Shown one piece after another: positions 46,849 through 55,516 of a DNA stretch of 64,000 nucleotides. Numbering within the stretch: the first letter of the stretch is position 1; each line of letters opens with the position of its first letter. A program made the translations under genes and the position numbers. The notes beneath the pieces are model-generated. The model saw nothing but the letters and a program-made list of their open reading frames with translations. It had not been told where the DNA came from and did not search any database. The DNA comes from Tundrisphaera lichenicola. GTDB taxonomy: Bacteria > Planctomycetota > Planctomycetia > Isosphaerales > Isosphaeraceae. The stretch covers positions 434,001-498,000 of the forward strand of contig NZ_CP195106.1 of the NCBI RefSeq assembly GCF_051175385.1, in the 5' to 3' direction.

Positions 46849-47958
46849 ATGGCCGACGAACGCATCCGGCGGCAGATCGCCTTCCTGGCCGCGCAGCTCA
46901 TGTACCATCGGACCGAGTCCGAGTACTTCACCGCCAAACGCAAGGCCGCCAAGCAGCTCGGGCTCGAATATCGATTCCGGCCCGGCGACCTCCCCTCGAA
47001 CGCCGAGATCCGCGACCAGATCCAGGCGATGGCGCGGATCCACGAGGGGCCGAAACGTCTCGAACACCTGCTCGACATGCGGATCGAGGCGCTCCGCCTG
47101 ATGCGCAAGCTGGCCCGGTTCCGCCCCCGATTGATCGGGAGCGTCTGGACCGGGCACGTCCGGCACGGGTCCGACATCGACATCCACATCTTCTCGGATA
47201 GCCAGTCGATCGTCACCGACACCCTCGACGACTACGCCCTGCCTTACGAGGTCCAGAAGAAACGGATCGTCAAGTACGGGGAAGAACGGATCTTCACCCA
47301 TATCCACATCGACGACCGATTCCCCTACGAGCTGACCTTGTACCCCGAGGACAAGGTCCACTACGTCTTCAAGAGTTCGATCACCGGCCAGGCGATCGAG
47401 CGGGCCTCGATCGCCGAGCTGGAGGCCGCGTTGCAGGCCGAGGATCCCGAGATCGACCTCGACTTCGAGGTCGAGCGGTTCGAGGATCACATCGATCGCT
47501 TCGAACTCTATCGGATGCTCCTCCAGCCGCTCGAAGGGGTGAAGCAGAGCCCGAAATATCACCCCGAGGGGGACGCGCTCTACCACAGCCTCCAGGTCTT
47601 CGAACTGGCCCGCGAGGAGCGGAGTTACGACGAGGAATTCCTCCTCGCCGCCCTGTTGCACGACGTCGGCAAGGCGATCGACCCTTCGGACCATGTCCTG
47701 GCCGGTCTCCAGGCGCTGGAGGGGACGATCACCGAGCGGACCGAGACGCTGATCGCGTTCCACATGGACGCCCACGCCTACCGGAACGGGACGCTCGGGG
47801 CTCGGGCCAGGGTCCGACTCCAGCAGTCCGAGGAGTTCGAGGACCTGATGCTCCTCCGCGAGCTGGATTCTCGGGGGAGGCAACCGGGGGCCATCGTCTG
47901 CGAGCTGGCCGAAGCCCTCGGGTTCATCCGGAAGCTGGCCGACGAGTCGGACGACTGA
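46849..47958 (+). CDS. Fused nucleotidyltransferase-HD phosphohydrolase
   Basis: 369 residues. Residues about 60-210 match a pol-beta-type nucleotidyltransferase: RLIGSVWTGHVRHGSDIDIHIF, with GS (97-98) and DxD (Asp109, Asp111), then a beta-strand with IHIDDRFPYELTL that would hold a third acid. Residues about 235-345 form an HD domain: YHSLQVFELARE (His246), LLAALLHDVGKAIDPSDHV (His271, Asp272), and TETLIAFHMDAH. The order nucleotidyltransferase then HD recalls bacterial CCA-adding enzymes and GlnD, but the CCA signature helices (RRDFTIN-type) are missing. Transfer of a nucleotide and metal-dependent phosphate hydrolysis are predicted; the target is not known. Confidence 0.8.
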   Translation: MADERIRRQIAFLAAQLMYHRTESEYFTAKRKAAKQLGLEYRFRPGDLPSNAEIRDQIQAMARIHEGPKRLEHLLDMRIEALRLMRKLARFRPRLIGSVWTGHVRHGSDIDIHIFSDSQSIVTDTLDDYALPYEVQKKRIVKYGEERIFTHIHIDDRFPYELTLYPEDKVHYVFKSSITGQAIERASIAELEAALQAEDPEIDLDFEVERFEDHIDRFELYRMLLQPLEGVKQSPKYHPEGDALYHSLQVFELAREERSYDEEFLLAALLHDVGKAIDPSDHVLAGLQALEGTITERTETLIAFHMDAHAYRNGTLGARARVRLQQSEEFEDLMLLRELDSRGRQPGAIVCELAEALGFIRKLADESDD

Positions 47959-47983
47959 CGCCCGGATCGCCCGGCCGGACCAT

Positions 47984-49837
47984 TCATCGGATCAGCCGGG
48001 GTGCCTCGATCGCGACGAGTCCCGGCTCGTGGAAGTAGACGCGGAGCCTCCGGACGTGGCCTTTCCGCCAGTGGGGGAGGCGGTCGAGGGGGACGGCCCA
48101 GTCCTGGCCGGGGCCGGGGCGCCACCAGGCGCTCCGGTTGGGCGACCATCGGCCGTCGACATCGGCCCACCAGAATTCGACGTCGCGGGTCGCCCGGACG
48201 TCCGAGACGGCGAGGGCTCGGGCGTCATCGGCCTCCGCTCCCAGGCGGTATTCGAGGTAGGCGGGCCAGCCCGCCGACTCGAAGTGTCCGGGTCCGGACG
48301 GACGGAGCCTCGATTGGGCCACGAGTCGGGCGACCGACGGGGGCCGGCCCTCATGGTCCGAGGGGGGTGGTATTCGATGGGCCGAAGCATCCATCCCCCC
48401 GGAAAGCGCCTCGCGGTCGGCATCCGAGAGCGAGGCCAGGAGCCGGTCCACTTCGATCGTGGGCCGGCCATGGATCGCGACCGAAGGCGAGAGCATCTCC
48501 AGCGCGTTGCCATCGGAGGGGACCCAGGTCGGGCGGATCGGGTCGAGGGCCTTGAGGATCTGATCTCGCGTGATCCCGCGAGACCGGCAGGCGGCCTCGA
48601 GCCGGTCGAGCGCCGCGATGGTCGGGGGCTGCTCGGGGAATCGGAAGAACCTCAGGTGTTCTTTCACCTGCGGGAGGTGGGCCCAGAGCATCACCAGGGC
48701 CAGGGCGTTGACCCCGGCCATCATCGCGACGGGCCGACCGTCGAATCGACGGAGCCCGGCACGGATCGCCGGGGTGATCAGCAGGACCAGGCCCAGTTGC
48801 GGGAACAGGTGATAGCGCTGGACGATGATCACCCGTCGGGGATCGGGGAGCGTCCGGACCCCGTAGGTCGCCGCGTATCCTCCCACGATCAGCGCGAGCC
48901 CTCCCAGGATCAGGCCGCGATGGCTCCGGCTCACGATCGCCCAGGCCAGCAGGCCGAGCATCAGGATCGCGCAGAGGGACAGCTCGATCGAGTCGGGAAA
49001 GATCGGGTCGAGGTTCCGGATCCCCACGAGCCCGGGCAGGAGGATGTCGACCGGCGCCCGGCCGATGTTCCAGATCGCGGTGGAGACTCCCACCGATTGC
49101 CTCAGGCCGGTGGCCAGGACATCCCGGTAGCGGAAGCATTCGCAGAGGGCCAGATAGGCGATCGTGCCCGAGATCGGGACCAGAGCGCCGAGCATCCTCC
49201 GGTGTCGACCGGCCCGATCGTCGAGGACCATCCGGAGCGCCGCCAGGGGACCGGCCAGGAGGCCGATCGCGCAGAAGGCCGGGGCCGCGAAGGTCCCGAG
49301 GGCCGAGACGAACAGCCATCGGGCCAGTCGTCGGCGGTCCGGCGCACGGCAAGACTCCAGGGCGCCGAGCCAGGCGAGCAAGGTCGCCGCCGAAGCCCAG
49401 GTGAAACTGCTGGCCGAGTACCAGTTGACGACCTCGCCGTCGGCCGAGGCCAGGGCCATGACGGCGACCGCCGCCAGGGAGGTCGAGGCCGACCCAAGCT
49501 CCCGACGGATCACTCGCCCGAGCAGGCCCAAGGTCGCCGCGAACGGGACGAACGAGGCGAGCACCAGGGCCATCGGGGCGTTCGCGATCCGCCGCCCCGC
49601 CAGGCTCCAGGCAGTCCAGGTCACGGCCTCGAAAAGCGGGGCCATGTGCTCGTTGAACGGGCGGAACAGGAGAGAGCCCAGCGGGCGGGTCTGGAGCTGG
49701 ACCAGCCGGACCACGTCGTCGGCATAGAGCGTGGGATTCCGGAGCCGGAGCCAGCAAGGATAGAAGACCAGTGCCCCGAAAGCGACCACCATCGCGAACA
49801 GCAAACCCGGGGGAGTCCGGCGAAGGTCGGTGGTCAT
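47984..49837 (-). CDS. Polytopic membrane protein, GT-C glycosyltransferase-like
   Basis: 617 residues. About ten membrane helices occupy residues 12-400 (LLFAMVVAFGALVFYP, PMALVLASFVPFAATLGLLG, LLAWAIVSRSHRG, ALIVGGYAATYGV and others). The first loop after helix 1 has RNPTLYADDVVRLVQLQ, where an Asp pair recalls GT-C enzymes such as the ArnT/PMT type. The last third (about 410-617) is a soluble extracytoplasmic domain with several Trp-rich strands (VEFWWADVDGRWSPNRSAWW). Transfer of a sugar from a lipid carrier is a guess from topology. It converges with the NT-HD gene, 25 nt between stops. Confidence 0.6.
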   Translation of the reverse strand: MTTDLRRTPPGLLFAMVVAFGALVFYPCWLRLRNPTLYADDVVRLVQLQTRPLGSLLFRPFNEHMAPLFEAVTWTAWSLAGRRIANAPMALVLASFVPFAATLGLLGRVIRRELGSASTSLAAVAVMALASADGEVVNWYSASSFTWASAATLLAWLGALESCRAPDRRRLARWLFVSALGTFAAPAFCAIGLLAGPLAALRMVLDDRAGRHRRMLGALVPISGTIAYLALCECFRYRDVLATGLRQSVGVSTAIWNIGRAPVDILLPGLVGIRNLDPIFPDSIELSLCAILMLGLLAWAIVSRSHRGLILGGLALIVGGYAATYGVRTLPDPRRVIIVQRYHLFPQLGLVLLITPAIRAGLRRFDGRPVAMMAGVNALALVMLWAHLPQVKEHLRFFRFPEQPPTIAALDRLEAACRSRGITRDQILKALDPIRPTWVPSDGNALEMLSPSVAIHGRPTIEVDRLLASLSDADREALSGGMDASAHRIPPPSDHEGRPPSVARLVAQSRLRPSGPGHFESAGWPAYLEYRLGAEADDARALAVSDVRATRDVEFWWADVDGRWSPNRSAWWRPGPGQDWAVPLDRLPHWRKGHVRRLRVYFHEPGLVAIEAPRLIR

Positions 49838-50034
49838 GGGCTCCCTGACGATGATTCGTGACGGGAAAGGAGGGATGATTGTCGTTTGAAATTACCCTAC
49901 AGATCGACCGCCCGGCCCTATTCCTTGATCGATGGATGATCAGTCAAGACCAAAAAATGTGTGCTTGGCAAGATCGGCCCGTCCCGATCTTGTCACGGGG
50001 GAAGCCTCATCGGGCTCCCTCGAAAGCTTGCGGC

Positions 50035-50262
50035 TTGGGTTCGTTTTTCCCAGAGCGAAACCCTGGTTGAATCAGGGTTTGGGGCTCGTCGAGGCCGGGA
50101 TTTGCGGCCGGCTTTCACGCCCTGTTGGGTTCGTTTTTCCCCGGAGCGAGGCGTCCGATTCTCGATGCGTTGGGTTCGTCTTTTCCGCGACCGAGCTGGT
50201 TTGGCGAGGGTTCGATGTTGGGGAGGGTGTGCCGGAGTTTGGGTTCGTTTTTCCCGGGACGA
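50035..50262. repeat. Cluster of four degenerate GGGTTCGT repeats
   Basis: Copies at 50035-50058, 50125-50149, 50170-50194 and 50239-50262 follow TTGGGTTCGTTTTTCCC, a GAG-like spacer and CGA (the third has a CTTTTCC variant). They sit in the 626-nt region (49838-50463) between the polytopic protein gene and a small gene. A perfect hairpin AAACCCTG/CAGGGTTT (50058-50080, 7-nt loop) overlaps the end of the first copy. Their core matches the left half of the repeats at 21885-22252. The rest of this region, and about 49838-50034, shows no gene. Confidence 0.7.
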
Positions 50263-50463
50263 TCACGACCGGTCGGGGTGGCCTTCGAAAAGCCGGACGC
50301 CCCGGCGATCCCGGATGGGGTCGACGGGGCGCCGGGATCTGGTTAGCGGTACGGCCTCTGGTTTCGAGGGGCCCGGTCGAGGGGCAGGCCGAAGGAAACG
50401 AGGGCCGGTAGAACGGGGCGGTGGGGCCTTCGGTGTCTCAGGACGAGGTCCTGGCCCGACCGC

Positions 50464-50682
50464 TCAGCTCTGGCTTCGGCCATGGGTGAATTGGTTCTCC
50501 GTGTAGCCCATCCGGCCTTCGGCGGCCTCGGGTGCCTCGGAGGACTCGCCTCGGTGGATTTCCGGGGCCTCGGACGTCGGGTCGCCGCAATCGGGGGCCT
50601 CGGCGTTTCCGGGGCGGTAGCCGGACGGGATGGAATCCATCACCGAAGGGATGGGCTGATCGAATCGAATGGCGGCGGACAT
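50464..50682 (-). CDS. Small acidic hypothetical protein
   Basis: 72 residues. GGGGAGG 6 nt before the ATG is a strong ribosome site and the reason for calling it. The sequence is polar and low in hydrophobic residues: Asp/Glu/Pro-rich (GNAEAPDCGDPTSEAPEIH, SSEAPEAAEGRMG), so it is likely disordered. No signal, membrane segment or known domain. It could be a peptide regulator or a structural tail; nothing nearby points to a function. Confidence 0.5.
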   Translation of the reverse strand: MSAAIRFDQPIPSVMDSIPSGYRPGNAEAPDCGDPTSEAPEIHRGESSEAPEAAEGRMGYTENQFTHGRSQS

Positions 50683-50999
50683 GGGAAACCTCCCCGCGCG
50701 ACGCGGGTTAAACCGGGGAGGAAGTCCGGGGGTCCGGGGTGCGGACCTGGCGGGGACTCCCTCCCGCGACCGACCGTTACCTCTCGGCCGATCGCCCGGT
50801 CGCCCCTCTCAGGAGCAACCGTTGTCATTCCAGGGAGACCCTGCCGACGCCCCGGTGATCGGGTCGCGAGCCGGAGGGGCGGTCCCTCGAATAATCTTTT
50901 ACAACTCTATCCTACGTGCAATAGACGGGCCAGTCGTTTTTGTTTCGATCTTTCCTTTAGGATGGTTCGAGGCGATCCGAGTTCGAGGAAAGAAGCGTC
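50683..50999. other. Intergenic region upstream of the phosphodiesterase
   Basis: About 317 nt, shared by divergent transcription of the small acidic gene and the phosphodiesterase. The stretch 50890-50970 is relatively A+T-rich (TCTTTTACAACTCTATCC, then GTTTTTGTTTCGATCTTTCC). A weak TTTACA/AATAGA pair with a 16-nt spacer lies near 50899. AGGAAAG at 50986 precedes the ATG at 51000. Confidence 0.4.
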
Positions 51000-51491
51000 A
51001 TGAAGGTCGGGATTCTATCGGACACGCATGACGAGGTGGAGCGGACCTCGCGGGCTGTCGCGGAGCTGGTCGGTGCCGGCGCGGAGGCCCTGATCCACTG
51101 CGGCGACTTGACCGTGCCCGCGGTGGTCCTGGAATGCGGCGGCCTGCCGAGCTATTACGTCTTCGGCAACAACGACTACCAGCAGGAACCGCTCCGGCGG
51201 GCGATGGACCTGGTGGGCGGGCTCTGCCTGGACTGGGGGGGCGAGATCGTCCTCGGGGGGCGGCGGATCGCGGTCACCCACGGCGACTCGAACCTCGAGA
51301 TCCGTCGCCTGACCCTGGCCGATCCCGACTACTTCCTGTTCGGCCATTCTCATCAGGCGGCCGACGAGCGGAGGGGGGCGACCCGCTGGATCAATCCGGG
51401 GGCCCTCTCCCGCGCCAGGCCGAAGACGGTGGCCTTGCTCGACCTTCAAACCGATGTCCTGGAATTCCTCACGATCGCCGATCGCCCATGA
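51000..51491 (+). CDS. YfcE/MJ0936-type metallophosphoesterase
   Basis: 163 residues, the usual size. Dimetal ligands are all visible: ILSDTHDE (Asp and His), HCGDLT (Asp), VFGNNDYQ (Asn), VTHGDS (His), and LFGHSHQA (His-x-His) followed by WINPGALS. It hydrolyses phosphodiester bonds in small substrates such as cyclic nucleotides; the physiological one is uncertain. AGGAAAG lies about 7 nt before the ATG. It is 72 nt upstream of the GlmU-like gene on the same strand. Confidence 0.94.
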   Translation: MKVGILSDTHDEVERTSRAVAELVGAGAEALIHCGDLTVPAVVLECGGLPSYYVFGNNDYQQEPLRRAMDLVGGLCLDWGGEIVLGGRRIAVTHGDSNLEIRRLTLADPDYFLFGHSHQAADERRGATRWINPGALSRARPKTVALLDLQTDVLEFLTIADRP

Positions 51492-51563
51492 TCGGTCGGC
51501 CCTGAACTGAGGCATGAGGCCAACCCCGGAGTCGGCCGGGATGCCCGAGAGGAGGGAGCTTCG

Positions 51564-52883
51564 ATGCGACTCTGCCTGGTCGAGGATAACGCGGTCGCGG
51601 CCCTGGAACCCCTGACGCTGACCCGGCCGAGCTTCGACCTCCTGCTCGGGTCGAGCCCGCTCGGCTCCAAGATCGCTCGGGCGTTCGGGATCGGTCCCGG
51701 CCCGGCCCGCCGAGGGGTGTTGGTCCGGCCTTACCTGGCGGCCGTCCAGGCCGCTCGCGACCCGCACTCGCTGGTGAATGATCGCGACTGGCTGGCCCGA
51801 GGACCCGTGGTCGTGGCCAATGCTCGATGGGTGCCCCCGATCGGGTTCGATGGGGCGGGGGAATGCGGGGGCGGTCCCTGGGTCGGGACCTGCGAGGGGA
51901 ATCCCGCCTTCGCCTGGGTCGGCCCGGAGGATGCCTCGGGCCTGCAACCGGGCTGGGTCGACGGCTGGTTCGAAGACGTGGCCGCCCGGCTCGACTGTCG
52001 GGAGGTCGGCGGCGAGTGGATCGCGCATCCCTGGGACCTCGTCGCCAGGAATGCCGACCACTTGGCCCGCGACTTCGGGGCCGGGGGCGTCTCGGCCGTG
52101 ACCAACCGCCACCTGGCCAGCGCGGCGATCGTCGGCCCTTCCAATCGGCTCGCGATCCACGAGTCGGTCCGGGTCGATCCGTACACCGTCTTCGACACGA
52201 CCAGCGGCCCGATCACGATCGCCGCCGGGGCGTGGATCCAGCCGTTCACCCGGGTCGAGGGGCCGTGCTTCATCGGCCGGGAAACCCAACTCTTTCGGGC
52301 CAACATCCGAGGGGGGACCACCATCGGCCCGAATTGCCGGATCGGCGGCGAGGTCGAGGCCTCGATCGTCCACGGCCACTCCAACAAGTACCACGAGGGG
52401 TTCCTGGGCCACGCCTACGTCGGCGAGTGGGTGAACCTGGGCGCGATCACCTCAAACAGCGACCTCCGGAACGATTACGGCGAGGTCCACGTCCCGATCT
52501 CGGGCGATCCCGTCGCGACGGGCCAGGCCAAGGTCGGCTGCTTCGTCGGCGACCACACCCGGACCGGCCTCGGGAGCATGCTCAACACCGGCACCGCCAT
52601 CGGCGTGATGTGCAACGTCCTGCCCGCCGGGCTCCTGCTGCCCAAGCACATCCCCTCGTTCACCTCGGTGATGTACGGCCGGGTTGCCCCCGGCTTCCCG
52701 CTCGAACAGCTGTTCGCCACCGCCGAGATCGTCATGGGACGTCGGGGCAAGACTTTCATCGAGGCCGAGCGCCAGCTCTATCTCGACCTCCACCAGCAGA
52801 CCCGACTGGAACGAGAGCGGGCCTTCCAGAAGGCCAACGACCGCCGGGGCGACACCTGGCCGGTGATGGCGGCTCGACGCTGA
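51564..52883 (+). CDS. GlmU-like sugar nucleotidyltransferase/left-handed beta-helix protein
   Basis: 439 residues. The N-terminal half resembles a degenerate nucleotidyltransferase (VVVANARWVPP, VGTCEGNPAFAWV) rather than the canonical LxGGxGTRM. The C-terminal half (about 195-400) is a left-handed beta-helix with hexapeptide periodicity: SAAIVGPSNRLAIHESVRVDPYTVF, GPCFIGRETQLFRANIRGGTTIGPNCRIGGEVEASIVHGHSNKYHEGFLGHAYVGEWVNLGAITSNSDLRNDYG. This matches the GlmU-like family 'putative sugar nucleotidyl transferase' found in Bacteroidetes and planctomycetes. It probably modifies a sugar phosphate; the donor is not shown. It is followed 1 nt later by a small membrane gene. Confidence 0.85.
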   Translation: MRLCLVEDNAVAALEPLTLTRPSFDLLLGSSPLGSKIARAFGIGPGPARRGVLVRPYLAAVQAARDPHSLVNDRDWLARGPVVVANARWVPPIGFDGAGECGGGPWVGTCEGNPAFAWVGPEDASGLQPGWVDGWFEDVAARLDCREVGGEWIAHPWDLVARNADHLARDFGAGGVSAVTNRHLASAAIVGPSNRLAIHESVRVDPYTVFDTTSGPITIAAGAWIQPFTRVEGPCFIGRETQLFRANIRGGTTIGPNCRIGGEVEASIVHGHSNKYHEGFLGHAYVGEWVNLGAITSNSDLRNDYGEVHVPISGDPVATGQAKVGCFVGDHTRTGLGSMLNTGTAIGVMCNVLPAGLLLPKHIPSFTSVMYGRVAPGFPLEQLFATAEIVMGRRGKTFIEAERQLYLDLHQQTRLERERAFQKANDRRGDTWPVMAARR

Positions 52884-52884
52884 G

Positions 52885-53169
52885 ATGGCCGACATCAAGA
52901 GCCCCCGGCTGCTCTACCTCAAGGGAGGGCTGCTGCTGGCCGTGGGGCTGATCGCATCGGCGTTGCTGGTCGCGGAGCATCCGACGGCGAAGGTCGCGCT
53001 GCTCCTGGCGATCGCGGTCTGGGGGTTCGCTCGGGCCTACTATTTCGCCTTCTACGTCATCGAGCATTACGTCGACGGGTCTTACCGATTCGCCGGCCTG
53101 ATCGACTTCATCCGATACGCGATGGGTCGGAGGGGGGCTTCGGACCATTCCCATCGACCGGGGCCTTAG
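52885..53169 (+). CDS. Small membrane protein
   Basis: 94 residues. Two hydrophobic helices (LYLKGGLLLAVGLIASALLV and VALLLAIAVWGFARAYYFAFYVIEHYV, about 10-65), then a basic/aromatic tail (RFAGLIDFIRYAMGRRGASD). The ATG begins 1 nt after the GlmU-like stop, so it is translated from the same mRNA. No known family; the context suggests a membrane partner of the GlmU-like enzyme, an inference only. It converges with the YbjN gene. Confidence 0.65.
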   Translation: MADIKSPRLLYLKGGLLLAVGLIASALLVAEHPTAKVALLLAIAVWGFARAYYFAFYVIEHYVDGSYRFAGLIDFIRYAMGRRGASDHSHRPGP

Positions 53170-53218
53170 ATGAGGCCGGAGCGGTCGAAGTTCGTCCCAC
53201 TTGCCTTCGACCTCTCGA

Positions 53219-53716
53219 TCAGCCCTCATCCGGCAAGGCGTCGGGCTCGGCATCGTCGCCCAGGGCGTGCATGGCGTCCTGACGTTCGAGCCATCTCCAG
53301 AAGCCGAAGCAGGCGGAGAAGAAGGTGCTGGTCATCTGGTTGATCAGCTCTTGATGGGCCCCGGCCTCGAAGCTGGTCCATTGCTCGCAGATGACCCGGC
53401 CGGAGGTCGAGGCGTTGAGGTCGTCGACCTCAAGATAGACCTTGGGGAGCTTATAGAGGGCGTTCCACTCGTTGCAGAGGCGGATCATCCGGTCCCAGTC
53501 GGTCCGGGCGACTCGCTTCATGGTGTCGCCCCGGAGGCAATATTGCTCGTGCTCGTCGCCGGAGGCCACGAGCATGAACCGGGGGTGGCCGAGGACATCC
53601 TCGTCGTAGCCGAACTCGACGACGAAGTCGCCGTCCCGGTCTCGGAGGTACTGGAGCTCGCTATCGTCCAGGAAGGCCTGGATCATCGCGTGTCCGAAGG
53701 TCTCCACGATTCCCAT
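53219..53716 (-). CDS. YbjN domain protein
   Basis: 165 residues. YbjN/T3SS-chaperone-like fold: LDDSELQYLRDRDGDFVVEF, a strand with PRFMLVASGDEHEQYCLRG, RMIRLCNEWNALYKLPKVYLE and GRVICEQWTSFEAGAHQELINQMTSTFFSACFGFWRWL. The function is not established; relatives affect stress and motility in enterobacteria and resemble secretion chaperones. The C-terminus is a short acidic tail. It stands alone, converging with the small membrane gene and facing away from the EamA transporter. Confidence 0.85.
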   Translation of the reverse strand: MGIVETFGHAMIQAFLDDSELQYLRDRDGDFVVEFGYDEDVLGHPRFMLVASGDEHEQYCLRGDTMKRVARTDWDRMIRLCNEWNALYKLPKVYLEVDDLNASTSGRVICEQWTSFEAGAHQELINQMTSTFFSACFGFWRWLERQDAMHALGDDAEPDALPDEG

Positions 53717-53942
53717 GCTTCGACTCCCTCCGGCGGTGGATGACCAACCCTCGCGATGTGCCCCCTCATTGGAGCCCCCGACCCGGCCGAGTGCAAGGGT
53801 TCGGCCCCGCCGAATTGGCGGGTTGAAGGAAGCCCCGAACCATTTCGCTTGCCGAGGGTCCTAGGATGGTGGAATGATGCGGCCCTCGGTCGTGGGGTCG
53901 CGTCGGTTCGGCGGAATTGTTCGGGAAGGTGGTCGGGTCGTC

Positions 53943-54941
53943 ATGTCGGACGGTGATGGTAGTAGTTGTCGGTCGGGTCCGGCCGGGGCGATGGGCCTCC
54001 GGGCCTTCGGATGCCTGGCCTTGATGGTGTTGATCGGTTCGAGCACTGCGCCCGCGGCCAAGATCGCGGTCCGCGAGATCCCGGTGGGCCTGATCCCGCT
54101 GGTCCGATTCGGGGTGGCGGGGCTCTGCCTCTGGCCGATCGTGGGCCGGGGTGGGGCCTTGAAACGGATGATCCGGCAGGACGGCTGGAGGCTCCTGGCG
54201 GCGGCTGCTCTCTGCGTGCCGATCAACCAGGCCTTCTTCCTGAGCGGGGCGAAGCTGGCCCCGGCCGCCCACATCGGGATGATCTACGCGGCCTGCCCCC
54301 TGGTGGTCCTCGGACTGGCGGCCCTCCTGGGTCAGGAACGGCTGGCCCCGGAGCGGATCCTTGGCGTGGCCGCCAGCGTGGCTGGCGTGGCCCTGATCGC
54401 CCTGCAAAACATCTGGCAGACCGACGCCTCGGGCCGGGATGTCCTCCGAGGGGATCTGCTCGAAGTCGGCGCGGTCCTGGCCTGGGGGGCTTACCTGACC
54501 GTCAACAAGCCGCTGATCGCCCGCCACGGGGCGTTGCCGGTCCTGGCCGGGACGTTCCTGGTGGGCTCGGCGCTGGACCTCCCGATCGTGTTCGCCACGA
54601 TGCCGGGCTGGCCTCCGCTGTCGACCGTCTCCACCGGGGCCTGGGTCGGCCTGGCTTATCTGGCCCTGGTGGTCAGCATCGCCGGCCTGGCGTTCCAGAA
54701 CCTGTCGATGCGGAGCCTCGACGCCAGCCAGGTGGCCACCTTCGGCAACGTCGCCCCGCTCCTGACCATCTTCTGGGGATTCTTGCTCTTCGGCGAGCGG
54801 ATCTCGACGATGGCCGCCGTCGGCGGGACGCTGGTGATGGTCGGAATCCTCTGGTCGAGCCGGCCAGCCCGGAAGCCCAGGGTAGGAGTTCCCACGTTGC
54901 CCGTCGGACCGAGCGTGGTCCCCGTTGGTGGGGCATCTTGA
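53943..54941 (+). CDS. EamA/DMT-family transporter
   Basis: About 332 residues with ten membrane helices in two similar five-helix halves (LALMVLIGSSTAPAAKIAVREIPVGLIPLVRFGVAG; later LEVGAVLAWGAYLTVNKPLI, ASQVATFGNVAPLLTIFWGFLLFGERIS). The start is uncertain: ATG also at 53874 and 53991. I prefer 53943 because the residues between 53874 and 53943 look like leader noise and 53943 gives a short polar N-terminus before helix 1; but third-position composition becomes regular only from about 53991. Substrate unknown: amino acids, sugars or other small metabolites are typical. It converges on the CbiX-like gene. Confidence 0.85.
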   Translation: MSDGDGSSCRSGPAGAMGLRAFGCLALMVLIGSSTAPAAKIAVREIPVGLIPLVRFGVAGLCLWPIVGRGGALKRMIRQDGWRLLAAAALCVPINQAFFLSGAKLAPAAHIGMIYAACPLVVLGLAALLGQERLAPERILGVAASVAGVALIALQNIWQTDASGRDVLRGDLLEVGAVLAWGAYLTVNKPLIARHGALPVLAGTFLVGSALDLPIVFATMPGWPPLSTVSTGAWVGLAYLALVVSIAGLAFQNLSMRSLDASQVATFGNVAPLLTIFWGFLLFGERISTMAAVGGTLVMVGILWSSRPARKPRVGVPTLPVGPSVVPVGGAS

Positions 54942-54961
54942 CCCTCACCCAGCCTTCGGCC

Positions 54962-54984
54962 GCCCTCTCCCAAAAGGAGAGGGC
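54962..54984. terminator. Hairpin between convergent genes
   Basis: GCCCTCTCC (54962-54970) pairs perfectly with 54976-54984; loop CAAAA. It lies 20 nt after the EamA stop and 12 nt before the end of the converging CbiX-like gene. A compact 9-bp stem of this type is a plausible bidirectional terminator. Confidence 0.55.
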
Positions 54985-54996
54985 TAGCCAGAGGGA

Positions 54997-55437
54997 TCAA
55001 TGGTCGCCGATCGGCGAATAAAGCTCGGCCATCTCGCCGCTCGGGGCGAACCGCGGGGCTCGCTCGCCGCTGTCGAGCTGGCGGGCCCGCTCGGCCACGA
55101 GTCGTTCCAGGAGCGGGTCGGGGCCGAGCGGCGGCCCGAGCCGGAACTCGACCGAGGGGTGGCGGCTCGCCAACTCGTCCCGGGCGGCGGTGAGGTCTCG
55201 GATCAGGTGGACCCCGGCCGAGAGGAAGTATGGGACCATCAGGATCCGGGTCGCTCCTCGCTCGACGCATCGGTCGCCCGCGACGGGGATCTCGGGCTGG
55301 GCCAGTTCGAGGAAGGCGGGCTCGACGATCCGGTATTCCCCTTGCTCGGCGATCCGGGCGACGATCCGGTGCAAGTCCTCGTTGGCGGGGGCGTGGCGGC
55401 TCCCATGCGCGATCAGCAGGACGGCGGTCTCGGGCAT
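54997..55437 (-). CDS. CbiX/SirB-like chelatase
   Basis: About 146 residues. The ATG at 55437 is chosen over a GTG at 55470 because GAGG lies 7 nt upstream and homology starts at AVLLIAHGSRHAPAN. LIAHGSRH carries the catalytic/metal-binding His; MVPYFLSAGVHLIRDL provides the second His (VPYFLxxGxH). This is a single-domain chelatase of the short CbiX type, which inserts Co or Fe into sirohydrochlorin or related tetrapyrroles. No cobalamin or sirohaem genes are nearby, so the substrate is uncertain. Confidence 0.88.
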   Translation of the reverse strand: MPETAVLLIAHGSRHAPANEDLHRIVARIAEQGEYRIVEPAFLELAQPEIPVAGDRCVERGATRILMVPYFLSAGVHLIRDLTAARDELASRHPSVEFRLGPPLGPDPLLERLVAERARQLDSGERAPRFAPSGEMAELYSPIGDH

Positions 55438-55516
55438 CTCGCGGCCTCGGGTCCTCGGTTCGGTCTTCACGGGCGCATTGTAAGCCGAGGACGGGCTTCG
55501 TCAAACGGCTCCGGGA

